Assembly (NCBI GenBank): GCA_035456105.1
Contig: DATIDV010000029.1
Coordinates: 124,001 to 188,000, forward strand
Length of the DNA stretch: 64,000 nucleotides
From: Viridibacterium sp035456105
GTDB taxonomy: Bacteria > Pseudomonadota > Gammaproteobacteria > Burkholderiales > Rhodocyclaceae
Direction of reading: 5' to 3'
The notes under the pieces are model-generated. The model worked only from the letters and a program-made list of their open reading frames with translations, ran no database searches and was not told where the DNA came from. The translations under genes were made by a program, and so were the position numbers. The number at the start of each line of letters is the position of its first letter. The stretch's first letter is position 1. Positions 1 to 9,079 of this stretch are shown piece after piece.

Positions 1-101
1 ATGCAGTGATCGAAGGCAAGAATAACCTCGTGCAAGACATCGTCGCTGCAGTGTCCGACGACTTCGTCGAAGTGAAGGAAGGCGTTGCTGCACAAGCGTA
101 A
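1..101 (+). CDS. rpsB: 30S ribosomal protein S2, C-terminal end (partial)
   Basis: Only the last 32 codons are present, read in the frame starting at base 3 and ending at the TAA at 99-101. The peptide AVIEGKNNLVQDIV followed by an acidic tail fits the C-terminus of betaproteobacterial S2. The next gene is tsf, the usual partner of rpsB, which supports the call. The gene is cut by the window edge, not broken. Confidence 0.8.
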   Translation, partial: AVIEGKNNLVQDIVAAVSDDFVEVKEGVAAQA

Positions 102-119
102 TACTGCAATCTGAAAATC

Positions 120-165
120 GCAGCCGGGGGCGTGGGCGTCAATAGACCCCTGACGCAACCGGCTG
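120..165 (+). promoter_or_regulatory. Nested stem-loop in the rpsB-tsf intergenic leader
   Basis: An outer stem CAGCCGG (121-127) / CCGGCTG (159-165) encloses an inner stem GCGTCA (136-141) / TGACGC (151-156). It lies between the rpsB stop and the tsf start. No U-tract follows, so it may be an attenuator, processing site or leader structure rather than a simple terminator. Seen by eye only. Confidence 0.35.
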
Positions 166-242
166 TGTCGTATTTACGGCCTTGTGTTCGCTGCTAGATG
201 GCGGACACGAGGTGTTTGACTGAAAAAATCTGGAGAACAAGC

Positions 243-1142
243 ATGGCTGCAATTACCGCAAGCATGGTGGGCGAACTGCGCGCAAAGACCGACGCACCGA
301 TGATGGAGTGCAAGAAGGCACTGACCGAAGCCGACGGCGATCTGGTCAAGGCTGAAGAAATCCTGCGAGTGAAGCTGGGCAACAAGGCCGGCAAGGCTGC
401 CAGCCGCGTGACCGCTGAAGGCATCGTCGCTACTTACATCTCCGCCGATGGCAAGCTGGCCTCCATCGTTGAAGTGAATTGCGAGACCGACTTCGTTGCC
501 AAGAACGACGACTTCCTGGCTTTCACCAAGGCTGTAGCCGAGCTGGTCGCCACCAAGAACCCGGCAGATGTTGCTGCGATTGGCGCGCTGCCGTTGAACG
601 ACTCGACCGTTGACGCCGTGCGCGTTGCGCTGATTGGCAAGATCGGTGAGAACCTGTCGATCCGCCGCTTCCAGCGCGTTGAAGCCAAGGGCAAGGCTGA
701 GCAATACATCCATGGCGGTGCCAAGGTTGGTGTGCTGATCGACGTCGTCGGTGGTGAAGACGGCCTCGGCCGCGACATCGCCATGCACATCGCAGCCAGC
801 AAGCCAAAGGCGCTGGACGCTTCGGGTGTCGATGCAGCACTGATCGAAACCGAACGTCGCGTGGCGATCGAAAAGGCCAAGGAATCCGGCAAGCCGGAAG
901 AAATGCTCGCCAAGATCGCTGAAGGCACGGTGCAGAAGTTCCTGAAGGAAGTGACGCTGCTGAGCCAGGTGTTTGTCAAGGCTGAAGATGGCAAGCAAAC
1001 CATTGAGCAACTGCTCAAGGCCAAGTCCGCATCGGTGGCCGGCTTCACGCTGTACATCGTCGGCGAAGGCATCGAGAAGAAGGTGAACGACTTCGCTGCT
1101 GAAGTTGCTGCGCAAGCCGCTGCCGCTGCGGCCGCACGCTAA
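243..1142 (+). CDS. tsf: Elongation factor Ts
   Basis: This 299-aa protein is the guanine-nucleotide exchange factor that regenerates EF-Tu-GTP during translation elongation in the cytoplasm. The N-terminal UBA-like domain is seen at about residues 1-50 (VGELRAKTDAPMMECKKAL). The conserved TDFVAKND motif at 82-89 contacts the EF-Tu nucleotide site. I chose the ATG at 243 because it follows GGAGAA at about 231 and gives the family N-terminus; an upstream in-frame ATG at 198 would add 15 atypical residues. It follows rpsB, its usual operon partner. A hairpin follows at 1153-1175. Confidence 0.97.
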   Translation: MAAITASMVGELRAKTDAPMMECKKALTEADGDLVKAEEILRVKLGNKAGKAASRVTAEGIVATYISADGKLASIVEVNCETDFVAKNDDFLAFTKAVAELVATKNPADVAAIGALPLNDSTVDAVRVALIGKIGENLSIRRFQRVEAKGKAEQYIHGGAKVGVLIDVVGGEDGLGRDIAMHIAASKPKALDASGVDAALIETERRVAIEKAKESGKPEEMLAKIAEGTVQKFLKEVTLLSQVFVKAEDGKQTIEQLLKAKSASVAGFTLYIVGEGIEKKVNDFAAEVAAQAAAAAAAR

Positions 1143-1152
1143 GCTGAACCGG

Positions 1153-1179
1153 GGGCAGGCTCTACGAGCCTGCCCTTTA
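1153..1179 (+). terminator. Rho-independent terminator-like hairpin after tsf
   Basis: A perfect 10-bp stem GGGCAGGCTC / GAGCCTGCCC with a 3-base loop is followed by TTTAT. It separates the rpsB-tsf unit from pyrH. The T-run is short, so it may be only a partial terminator. Confidence 0.6.
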
Positions 1180-1222
1180 TGTATGTGGGGCCATGAGCCC
1201 GCCAGAACACACAGGAGAAAAG

Positions 1223-1936
1223 ATGACTGCTGCCTACAAACGCATTCTGCTCAAACTCTCCGGCGAAGCGCTGATGGGCGATGATGCTTATGGCATCAAC
1301 CAGTCAGTCGTCTCGGGAATCGTCAAGGATGTGGCCGAAATTGCTCGCCTTGGCGTGGAAGTCGGCGTTGTGATTGGTGGCGGCAACATCTTCCGTGGCA
1401 TGGCGGGCGCAGCGTCCGGCATGGACCGCGCGACCGCTGATTACATGGGCATGCTGGCGACCATCATGAACGCCATGGCTCTGGCCGATGCGTTCGGTCA
1501 TGCCGGTCTGACAGCGCGTGTGCAGTCCGCCTTGCGCGTTGATCAGGTGGTCGAGCCCTACATTCGCGGACGCGCTATCCGCCATCTCGAAGAAGGCAAG
1601 ATCGTCATCTTCGCTGCCGGCACCGGCAATCCGTTCTTCACGACTGATACGGCCGCCGCTCTGCGTGGCAGCGAGATTGGCGCACAGATCGTCTTGAAAG
1701 CAACCAAGGTTGACGGTATCTATACGGCTGACCCGAAGAAGGACCCATCGGCGACACGCTACACGACGGTGACTTTCGACGAGGCGATTGCGCGTAATCT
1801 GCAGGTGCTGGATGCGACGGCGTTTGCTTTGTGTCGCGACCAGAAGCTGCCGATCAAGGTTTTCAGTATCTTCAAGCCGGGTGCGCTGCTGCGTGTTGTC
1901 CAGGGCGAAGACGAAGGTACTTTGGTACACGTTTAG
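1223..1936 (+). CDS. pyrH: Uridylate kinase (UMP kinase)
   Basis: This 237-aa cytoplasmic enzyme phosphorylates UMP to UDP in pyrimidine nucleotide synthesis. It belongs to the amino-acid-kinase fold. The N-terminus YKRILLKLSGEAL carries the phosphate-binding lysine. GVVIGGGNIFRG and the FAAGTGNPFFTTDTAA segment are UMP/ATP binding signatures of bacterial PyrH. The ATG at 1223 follows AGGAG at 1212-1216; upstream in-frame codons add a non-conserved extension. It sits between tsf and frr as in most proteobacteria. Confidence 0.97.
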   Translation: MTAAYKRILLKLSGEALMGDDAYGINQSVVSGIVKDVAEIARLGVEVGVVIGGGNIFRGMAGAASGMDRATADYMGMLATIMNAMALADAFGHAGLTARVQSALRVDQVVEPYIRGRAIRHLEEGKIVIFAAGTGNPFFTTDTAAALRGSEIGAQIVLKATKVDGIYTADPKKDPSATRYTTVTFDEAIARNLQVLDATAFALCRDQKLPIKVFSIFKPGALLRVVQGEDEGTLVHV

Positions 1937-1946
1937 AGGCTAGAGC

Positions 1947-2504
1947 ATGATTTCCGAGCTGAAGAAAACAGTTGAAAGCAAGATGCAGAAGTCGATCGAG
2001 GTTCTGAAGACAGATCTCGGCAAGGTGCGCACCGGTCGTGCTTCGACCGGCCTGCTGGACCACATCATGGTGGACTACTACGGTTCGCCGACCCAGCTGT
2101 CACAGGTTGCCAACGTGGGCTTGATCGATGCCCGCACGCTGAGTGTTCAGCCTTGGGAAAAGACCATGCTGGCCAAGGTCGAAAAAGCGATTCGCGATTC
2201 GGATCTCGGCCTGAACCCTTCGACGGTCGGTGACCAGGTGCGTGTGCCGATGCCGGCGCTGACCGAAGAGCGTCGTCGTGACCTGATCAAGGTTGTGCGT
2301 GGTGAAGGTGAAGATACCAAGATTGCCATTCGGAATCTGCGTCGCGATGCCAACTCCTCGCTGAAGGATGCGCTCAAGGCCAAGGACATTGCCGAAGACG
2401 AAGAGCGCAAGGCCCAGGATGATGTGCAGAAGCTGACCGACAAACACATCGCCGAAGTGGACAAGCTGCTTGCCCAGAAAGAACAGGATCTGATGCAGGT
2501 TTAA
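1947..2504 (+). CDS. frr: Ribosome recycling factor
   Basis: This 185-aa factor works with EF-G to split post-termination ribosomes. The sequence has the typical RRF features: a helical start (ISELKKTVESKMQKSIEVLK), the KVRTGRAS motif, VPMPALTEERRRDL, and a C-terminal helical bundle ending in QDLMQV. Its length matches the family exactly. It starts 10 bases after pyrH, so the two are probably co-transcribed. Confidence 0.97.
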   Translation: MISELKKTVESKMQKSIEVLKTDLGKVRTGRASTGLLDHIMVDYYGSPTQLSQVANVGLIDARTLSVQPWEKTMLAKVEKAIRDSDLGLNPSTVGDQVRVPMPALTEERRRDLIKVVRGEGEDTKIAIRNLRRDANSSLKDALKAKDIAEDEERKAQDDVQKLTDKHIAEVDKLLAQKEQDLMQV

Positions 2505-2564
2505 GCCCTGCATCAAGACCTTCAGACGTTTCAATTTTCATTCCTCGCGCGGAGCCCGGCCATC

Positions 2565-3350
2565 ATGCCTTTGTCGCGTTTGTTCAGCTCTACGCGCGAA
2601 ATTCCTGAAACATCGGCCGTGCCACGGCACATTGCCATCGTTATGGATGGCAATGGCCGCTGGGCGCGCAAGCGCTTCCTGCCGCGCGTAGCGGGCCACA
2701 AGCGCGGCGTGGAGACGGTGCGTAGCATGGTCAAGCTGTGCATTGAGCGCGGCGTTGAAAACCTCACCCTGTTTGCCTTCAGTTCCGAGAACTGGCGTCG
2801 CCCGCAGGAGGAAGTCTCGTTCCTGATGAACCTGTTCCTGCAGGCATTGCAGGGCGAGGCGCTGCGTCTGCACAAGAACAATATCCGTCTGCGCATCGTT
2901 GGTGACCTGTCGCGCTTCGATGAAGTGCTGGTGAAGACGATCCGCGACGCCGAGGCGATGACAGCAGGCAATACTGCACTGACGCTGTCAGTTGCAGCGA
3001 ACTATGGCGGCCGCTGGGACATCGTGAATGCCGTCAATGGCATGCTCGCGGCGCATCCCGAAAAGCGCGACGCCTACACCGAAGAAGACCTCGCGCCGTT
3101 CCTGTGCCTTGCTGACGCACCAGAGCCTGACCTTTTCATTCGTACCGGTGGCGAGCAGCGCATCAGCAACTTCCTGGTGTGGCAACTCGCGTATACCGAG
3201 TTCTACTTTACTGATCGCCTGTGGCCCGACTTCGACGAAGAGGCTTTCGACGAGGCGGTCCACTCCTACCAACAACGCGAGCGCCGTTTCGGCCGCACCA
3301 GCGAACAAGTGCAACTCGACAGCGACGGAAACTCTGCCAAGCATGCTTAA
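2565..3350 (+). CDS. uppS: Undecaprenyl diphosphate synthase (cis-prenyltransferase)
   Basis: This 261-aa enzyme condenses isopentenyl diphosphate onto farnesyl diphosphate to make the C55 lipid carrier for peptidoglycan and O-antigen. The catalytic motif VMDGNGRWA is at about residues 26-34 (D28). The family's FSSENW and the C-terminal DLFIRTGGEQRISNFLVWQ signatures are present. Its last 8 bases overlap the next gene, cdsA, which suggests translational coupling. Confidence 0.97.
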   Translation: MPLSRLFSSTREIPETSAVPRHIAIVMDGNGRWARKRFLPRVAGHKRGVETVRSMVKLCIERGVENLTLFAFSSENWRRPQEEVSFLMNLFLQALQGEALRLHKNNIRLRIVGDLSRFDEVLVKTIRDAEAMTAGNTALTLSVAANYGGRWDIVNAVNGMLAAHPEKRDAYTEEDLAPFLCLADAPEPDLFIRTGGEQRISNFLVWQLAYTEFYFTDRLWPDFDEEAFDEAVHSYQQRERRFGRTSEQVQLDSDGNSAKHA

Positions 3351-4143
3351 GACCCGGATCCTGACAGCCTGTGGGCTGGTGGTGGCCTTGTTGCTCCTGG
3401 TGTTTTTCTCGCCTGACTGGGTGTGGGGCTTGGCCATTGCAGGCTGCGTCTGGCTCGCGAGCGGCGAATGGGCGCGCCTTGTCAGTGCCAGCACGGTCGG
3501 TCGACATGTGTTCGGCCTTCTCTCTGTGCTGCCAGTGGTGGCATGGAGCTTTGCCAAGGCCGACGTCATCTTGCTGGGCGCTGCGTATGGTGCTTCGCTG
3601 GCCTTGTGGGTGTTTTCGGTTCCCGTCTTCCTGCGCTTCCAGATCCGTCTCGAAGGTGTGTACGCACGTTTCGGTTACGGTTTGCTGATTCTGATCTCGA
3701 CTGCGCTCGCTCTGGTCGAATTGCGTCGCGCGGGCCCCTGGGTGCTGATCGCCTTCATGCTGCCAGTGTGGATAGCGGATATCGCGGCCTTCTTTGTTGG
3801 TCGCAGGTGGGGCCGCGTGAAGCTGGCGCCGAATATCAGCCCAGGGAAGAGTCGTGAGGGCGCTGTCGGCGCTTTGGTGGCGGTCGTGTTGTATGCCATT
3901 GGCCTGCATTATTTTGCGCCGGGACTGGCCAGTCAAGTGAGCCTGCCGATCGTGATTGGCCTCGCCATCGTGTTCACTTTGTTGAGCATCGGGGGCGATC
4001 TGTTCGAGTCGCTGCTCAAGCGCCAGGCGGGCGTTAAAGACAGCGGAGTGCTCTTGCCGGGTCATGGTGGCGTGCTGGACCGCGTCGATAGCCTGCTTTC
4101 CACCATGCCCTTGGCAGGTTTGTTGTGGATGATTTTTCACTAG
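3343..4143 (+). CDS. cdsA: Phosphatidate cytidylyltransferase (CDP-diglyceride synthase)
   Basis: This 266-aa integral membrane enzyme converts phosphatidic acid and CTP to CDP-diacylglycerol, the branch point of phospholipid synthesis. About eight hydrophobic segments are visible. The C-terminal family signature KDSGVLLPGHGGVLDRVDS is intact. I place the start at the ATG at 3343, inside the end of uppS; the frame stays open upstream but would read through uppS. Confidence 0.95.
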   Translation: MLKTRILTACGLVVALLLLVFFSPDWVWGLAIAGCVWLASGEWARLVSASTVGRHVFGLLSVLPVVAWSFAKADVILLGAAYGASLALWVFSVPVFLRFQIRLEGVYARFGYGLLILISTALALVELRRAGPWVLIAFMLPVWIADIAAFFVGRRWGRVKLAPNISPGKSREGAVGALVAVVLYAIGLHYFAPGLASQVSLPIVIGLAIVFTLLSIGGDLFESLLKRQAGVKDSGVLLPGHGGVLDRVDSLLSTMPLAGLLWMIFH

Positions 4144-4217
4144 ACTCGCGTGGCTGGTAGGTATCGGCCGACGTGCCTTGATCGACCGAAATTCTTGCCG
4201 TCAGGTTTGCAGCAATC

Positions 4218-5411
4218 ATGCAGAAACAGGTACTGACGATTCTCGGAGCCACGGGCTCCATCGGGGTTAGCACGCTCGATGTCGTGGCGCGCCATCCGGA
4301 CCGTTTTGAAGTCTTTGCCCTGACGGGCAATTCCCGCATACAGATTCTGGCTGATCAGTGCCGCCGCTTTGCGCCGCGCTTTGCCGTTGTGGCAGGCCCC
4401 GATGAAGCACATGGCCTGCGCGAACTGCTTGGCGCGCAATCGTCGGTCGAGGTGCTGCACGGCGCTGCCGCGCTGGACGACGTGGCTGCAGCACCGGAAG
4501 TGACGACAGTCATGGGCGCCATTGTTGGTGCGGCAGGTTTGTCTTCTTCGCTCGCGGCGGCAAGGGGGGGCAAGCGTCTGCTGCTGGCCAACAAGGAAGC
4601 TTTGGTGATGGCGGGCGAGACCTTCATGGATGTCGTGCGCGACGCCGGAGCAACCTTGTTGCCTATCGACAGCGAGCACAACGCCATTTTCCAGTCGTTG
4701 CCACCGGGTTTCGATTACGGTCTGCACGTCTGTGGCGTGCGGCGCATAATCCTCACCGCTTCCGGTGGTCCATTCCGTCAGACCCCGCTGGAGCAACTCG
4801 CAGCGATGACGCCGGATCAGGCTTGCGCGCATCCCAATTGGGTAATGGGCCGCAAGATTTCGGTCGACTCGGCGAGCATGATGAACAAGGGTCTGGAGAT
4901 CATCGAGGCGCGCTGGCTGTTCGGTGTGGAGGCGCCCCGCATCAAGGTACTGATCCATCCCGAGAGCGTGATCCACTCGATGGTCGATTACAACGACGGT
5001 TCCGTGATGGCCCAGTTGGGCAATCCGGACATGCGTACGCCGATCGCCCATGCGCTGAGTTATCCGGAGCGTGTCGATTCCGGTGTGGCCAGTCTTGATC
5101 TCTGCCGTATCGGCAAGCTGAGCTTCGAAGAGCCTGACCTGCAGCGCTTCCCGTGCTTGCGTCTGGCATATGAAGCCCTGCGGATCGGTGGTAGTGGCCC
5201 GACGACCCTGAACGCCGCCAACGAGATTGCGGTGGCCTCGTTTCTTGATGGCAGTGTACGTTTCGACCAGATCGCACAGATTGTCGAGGCGGTGCTGGAG
5301 AACTTGCCTGCCCAGCGCCTGTCCGATCTGCAGGCCGTGATGGATGCCGACGAAGAGGCGCGCATGAGCGCGCGATCCGTTGTTCATTCACTGGCGCGGA
5401 GCCGATCATGA
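4218..5411 (+). CDS. dxr: 1-deoxy-D-xylulose 5-phosphate reductoisomerase
   Basis: This 397-aa NADPH-dependent enzyme makes MEP, the committed step of the non-mevalonate isoprenoid pathway that supplies UppS. The Rossmann motif GATGSIG is at residues 10-16. LLPIDSEHNAIFQ and the ILTASGGPFR / MGRKISVDSASMMNKGLE segments form the metal and substrate site. The 3' end overlaps rseP by 4 bases. Confidence 0.97.
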   Translation: MQKQVLTILGATGSIGVSTLDVVARHPDRFEVFALTGNSRIQILADQCRRFAPRFAVVAGPDEAHGLRELLGAQSSVEVLHGAAALDDVAAAPEVTTVMGAIVGAAGLSSSLAAARGGKRLLLANKEALVMAGETFMDVVRDAGATLLPIDSEHNAIFQSLPPGFDYGLHVCGVRRIILTASGGPFRQTPLEQLAAMTPDQACAHPNWVMGRKISVDSASMMNKGLEIIEARWLFGVEAPRIKVLIHPESVIHSMVDYNDGSVMAQLGNPDMRTPIAHALSYPERVDSGVASLDLCRIGKLSFEEPDLQRFPCLRLAYEALRIGGSGPTTLNAANEIAVASFLDGSVRFDQIAQIVEAVLENLPAQRLSDLQAVMDADEEARMSARSVVHSLARSRS

Positions 5412-6778
5412 AACTTCTGCAAACCATCCTGTCCTTCGTTTTTGCCCTTGGCATCCTGGTGCTCATTCACGAGCTGGGCCACTACCTGGTGGCCCGCTGG
5501 CGCGGGGTCAAGGTTGCGCGCTTCTCGCTGGGCTTCGGCAAGGTGGTGTGGTCGCGACGCTTCGGGATGGACCAGACAGAGTGGGCAATCTCGGCCCTGC
5601 CGCTCGGCGGCTATGTGTCTTGGATTGATGACCAGGAGGGTGGTGTCGATCCTGCTGAGCAACACCGGACTTTCCAGAGTCAGACGCTCCTGTCGCGTGC
5701 ACTGATCGTTGCCGCAGGCCCGGCCGCCAATTTCCTGCTGGCCATTGCCGTGTATTGGGTGTTGTTCATCGTGGGCACAACCGAGCTCGCACCGGTCATG
5801 GGGCAGATCAAGAGCGGTTCGATTGCGGAGCGTGCCGGCTTGCTTAGCGGCGAGCGCATCGCGAATATCAACGGTGAGCCGATCCAGTCATGGACCGATC
5901 TGCGCTGGGCCATCATGGAAGGCGCGCTGGATGGCCGTGTCCTGACGCTAGATGGCAGGAGCCCGAGTGGCGCCCAGGTGTTGCATGAGTTGCCCTTGGA
6001 AGGCGTCAAGATTGATGACCGGCAGCCTGACCCGATGGCTCAGCTGGGTATTGACATGCCGGTGCCGCACTTGCGACCCATCGTCGCGGAGGTTGTGAAA
6101 GGCAGCGTGGCGGAGCATGCCGGTATTCTGCCGGGCGACGAGATGCTTAGCGTAGACGGAGGCGTGGTGCATTATTTCCACGAGTTCGCTGCCGCCGTGT
6201 CGCGTAAGCCAGGGCAGGAAATCGAGGTCGTGCTGCGTCGGCAAGGCAAGGAGCTGGCCCTGCGCATGACGCCGGAGCCTGTCAAGGATGCAAAGCCACC
6301 GCGCGGGCGTATCGGCATTGCGCCGCAGATCCCTGCCGATGCGGGTCGGGAGAATCTTGTGGAGGTGCGCTATGGCCCGCTGGGGGCGATGTCGCATGCC
6401 TTGTCGCAAACCTGGGCGACGACGACCTTCAGTCTCAAGGTGATGTGGCGCATGGTGATGGGGGAGGTCTCGCTACGTAACGTCAGCGGACCGATCACGA
6501 TTGCTGACTACGCAGGCAAGAGTGCCGAAGCAGGCATCGAACCTTACATCACCTTCATTGCCTTGATCAGCATCAGTCTGGGCGTGCTGAATCTGCTGCC
6601 CGTGCCAATTCTGGACGGGGGGTACTTGCTGTATTATGTGGTCGAATTCATTCGCGGCAAGCCCGTCTCCGAGCGCTTCATGCAGCTCGGCCAGAACGTA
6701 GGCATTGCGCTTCTCGGGGGCCTGATGTTGCTGGCCTTTTTCAACGACATCAATCGCCAGTTTCCCGGCCAAGGCTGA
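5408..6778 (+). CDS. rseP: RIP metalloprotease (site-2 protease) RseP
   Basis: This 456-aa inner-membrane zinc protease cleaves anti-sigma factor RseA within the membrane and removes signal-peptide remnants. The zinc motif HELGH is at residues 21-25 in the first TM helix. Two PDZ domains lie at roughly 110-190 and 215-290. The second metal-site motif NLLPVPILDGG is near the C-terminus. ATGA overlaps exist with both dxr and bamA, marking a coupled envelope operon. Confidence 0.96.
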   Translation: MKLLQTILSFVFALGILVLIHELGHYLVARWRGVKVARFSLGFGKVVWSRRFGMDQTEWAISALPLGGYVSWIDDQEGGVDPAEQHRTFQSQTLLSRALIVAAGPAANFLLAIAVYWVLFIVGTTELAPVMGQIKSGSIAERAGLLSGERIANINGEPIQSWTDLRWAIMEGALDGRVLTLDGRSPSGAQVLHELPLEGVKIDDRQPDPMAQLGIDMPVPHLRPIVAEVVKGSVAEHAGILPGDEMLSVDGGVVHYFHEFAAAVSRKPGQEIEVVLRRQGKELALRMTPEPVKDAKPPRGRIGIAPQIPADAGRENLVEVRYGPLGAMSHALSQTWATTTFSLKVMWRMVMGEVSLRNVSGPITIADYAGKSAEAGIEPYITFIALISISLGVLNLLPVPILDGGYLLYYVVEFIRGKPVSERFMQLGQNVGIALLGGLMLLAFFNDINRQFPGQG

Positions 6779-9069
6779 TGACCAAAACAATAATCTCTGC
6801 GGCGCTTACCGCATTGTTCTCCCCTTTTGCGTTCGCAATTACCCCCTTCGTGGTGAAAGACATCCGTGTCGAGGGTGCGCTGCGCGTAGAGGCTGGTACG
6901 GTCTTCAACTATCTTCCCATTCGTATCGGTGAAACCGTCGATGACCAGCGTGTCAGTCAGGCACTGAAGTCGCTGTATGCCACCGGCTTTTTCAAGGATG
7001 TGCGCATCGAGGCGGAGAAGGATGTGCTGGTGGTGATCGTCGATGAGCGCCCGGCCATCTCGAAGATCACGATTTCGGGCAACAAGGAATTCTCGAACGA
7101 TATCCTGCTCAAGGGACTGAAGGACGCAGGCATTTCCGAATCCAAGAATTTCGACCGTTCGGTGCTCGACAAGGTCGAACAGGAAATCAAACAGCTTTAT
7201 CTCACGAAGAGCTATTACGCGCTGAGCGTGCGTACCACTGCTTCGCCTCTTGAACGCAACCGTGTTGCAATCAATATCGAGATTGAAGAAGGCGAGATTG
7301 CCAAGATCAAGCAGATCCACATCATCGGCGCGAAGGTCTATTCCGAGAGCACGCTGCTGAAACTGATGTCCTTGTCGAAGACGGGCTGGTGGTCGTGGCT
7401 GAGCAAGGACGATCGCTACTCGAAGCAGAAGCTGCAGGGAGATCTGGAAGAAATCCGGTCGCACTACCTGAATCATGGTTACGCGGATTTCAATATTGAC
7501 TCCTCGCAGGTGTCAATTACGCCGGACAAGCGCGACGTCTACATGACGATCGCGATCACCGAGGGTGAGGCTTACAAGATATCGTCCGTCAAGCTGGCTG
7601 GAGATTTTCTCGTGCCCGAGACGGAGCTGGCTCTACTGGTGGATGTCAAACCTGGTGAGGTGTTCTCACGTGAGCACATCAACGAAGTATCGAAAAAGCT
7701 GAGTGATCGTCTGGGCAATGATGGTTACGCGTTCGCGACCGTCAATCCGATCCCTGAACTCGACAAGACCAATCGAACGGCAGCGCTGACATTCTTTATC
7801 GATCCAGGCCGCCGCGCCTACGTCAATCGCGTGAATATTGCCGGTAATAATCGCAGCAGCAGTGAAGTCATTCGGCGCGAAATTCGCCAGATGGAAAGCG
7901 CGTGGTATGACCGCGAACGTATTGACCGTTCAAAAACGCGCCTGGACCGGACCGGCTTCTTTGAGGAAGTGGCTATTGATCCGGAACCGGTACCGGGCAG
8001 CAGTGATCAGGTCGATTTGAACGTCAAGGTCAAGGAACGTTCGACGGGAAATCTGTCCGTCGGTGTTGGCTACTCTCAGACCGAAAAGGTGGTCCTGAGC
8101 GGTGCCATCTCACAAAACAACCTCTTTGGTACGGGTAATTCATTGACCTTCCAGGGCAGCACGGGCAAGGTCAATCAGAACATCAACCTCAACTACACTA
8201 ACCCTTACTACACCAAGGATGGTGTCAGCCGTGGGTTCGATCTCTATCATCGCAAGGTTGATACCGGCGAGCTGGATGTAGGGCGCTACGCGACGCGTTC
8301 TACGGGCGTGGGGGTGCGTTTTGGGGTGCCTGTATCCGAGGACGACACGATCAACTATGGCTTGTCGGCTGACCTTACCGACGTCAACGTCTTTGACAAC
8401 AGCCCGATCAAATACAAGAGCTTTGTCCAGGAGAACGGTGATTCGGCAACAACCCTGCTTGCCAATGTGGGCTGGGCGCGGGACCATCGCGACAGTTTTG
8501 TTTATCCGACCAAGGGTTCATATCAGCGCGTGTATGCCGAGCTGGCATTGCCGCCAGCAGAGTTGCGCTATGCCCGTGTTGGATATTCCATCCAGAATTT
8601 CACGCCACTGACGACCAATATGACCTTGATGCTGGCAACGGATCTGGGTTGGGGCGGCGGGTATGGCGACAAGGAATTGCCTTTCTATAAGAACTACTAT
8701 GCTGGTGGTATCGGTACCGTGCGCGGGTATAAAGACTCCACGCTGGGTCCCAAGTCCAATGATCCCAACAGCAATGGTGAGGCGCTGGGCGGTAACCGCC
8801 AGATTACCGGTAGCGCCGAGTTCCTGTTTCCTGTCCCGGGGCTCAAGGAAAAAGATCGCAGCATGCGGCTGAGTACCTTCCTGGATGGTGGTCAGGTGTG
8901 GGGGGCTGGTGAGAAGATCCGCTGGTCTGATTTGCGTTTCTCATATGGCTTTGCTTTCAGCTGGACCTCGCCAGTCGGACCGCTGAAATTCAGTCTCGGC
9001 TTTCCTATCAACAAGAAGGAAGGCGACACGACGCAGAAGTTCCAGTTCCAGATTGGCCAGATTTTCTAG
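6778..9069 (+). CDS. bamA: Outer membrane protein assembly factor BamA
   Basis: This 763-aa protein is the core of the BAM complex that folds beta-barrel proteins into the outer membrane. A signal peptide (about 1-20) is followed by FVVKDIRVEG and five POTRA repeats (about 22-420). The C-terminal 16-strand barrel contains the lid motif VRGY (YYAGGIGTVRGYKDSTLGP). It ends in a terminal aromatic (QIGQIF), as outer-membrane barrels do. It starts inside the rseP stop and is followed by its chaperone gene skp. Confidence 0.97.
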   Translation: MTKTIISAALTALFSPFAFAITPFVVKDIRVEGALRVEAGTVFNYLPIRIGETVDDQRVSQALKSLYATGFFKDVRIEAEKDVLVVIVDERPAISKITISGNKEFSNDILLKGLKDAGISESKNFDRSVLDKVEQEIKQLYLTKSYYALSVRTTASPLERNRVAINIEIEEGEIAKIKQIHIIGAKVYSESTLLKLMSLSKTGWWSWLSKDDRYSKQKLQGDLEEIRSHYLNHGYADFNIDSSQVSITPDKRDVYMTIAITEGEAYKISSVKLAGDFLVPETELALLVDVKPGEVFSREHINEVSKKLSDRLGNDGYAFATVNPIPELDKTNRTAALTFFIDPGRRAYVNRVNIAGNNRSSSEVIRREIRQMESAWYDRERIDRSKTRLDRTGFFEEVAIDPEPVPGSSDQVDLNVKVKERSTGNLSVGVGYSQTEKVVLSGAISQNNLFGTGNSLTFQGSTGKVNQNINLNYTNPYYTKDGVSRGFDLYHRKVDTGELDVGRYATRSTGVGVRFGVPVSEDDTINYGLSADLTDVNVFDNSPIKYKSFVQENGDSATTLLANVGWARDHRDSFVYPTKGSYQRVYAELALPPAELRYARVGYSIQNFTPLTTNMTLMLATDLGWGGGYGDKELPFYKNYYAGGIGTVRGYKDSTLGPKSNDPNSNGEALGGNRQITGSAEFLFPVPGLKEKDRSMRLSTFLDGGQVWGAGEKIRWSDLRFSYGFAFSWTSPVGPLKFSLGFPINKKEGDTTQKFQFQIGQIF

Positions 9070-9079
9070 GAGATACCCT

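Noticed and set aside
174..1115. Long minus-strand frame opposite tsf (313 aa), and similar long frames opposite guaB, guaA, dxr and others
   Set aside because: They are mirror frames of strongly conserved genes in GC-rich DNA, with no domain and no start context.
3028..3342. Extended N-terminus for cdsA reading through uppS
   Set aside because: The added 105 residues lie in the wrong frame of uppS and carry no cdsA family features; the ATG at 3343 gives the normal length.
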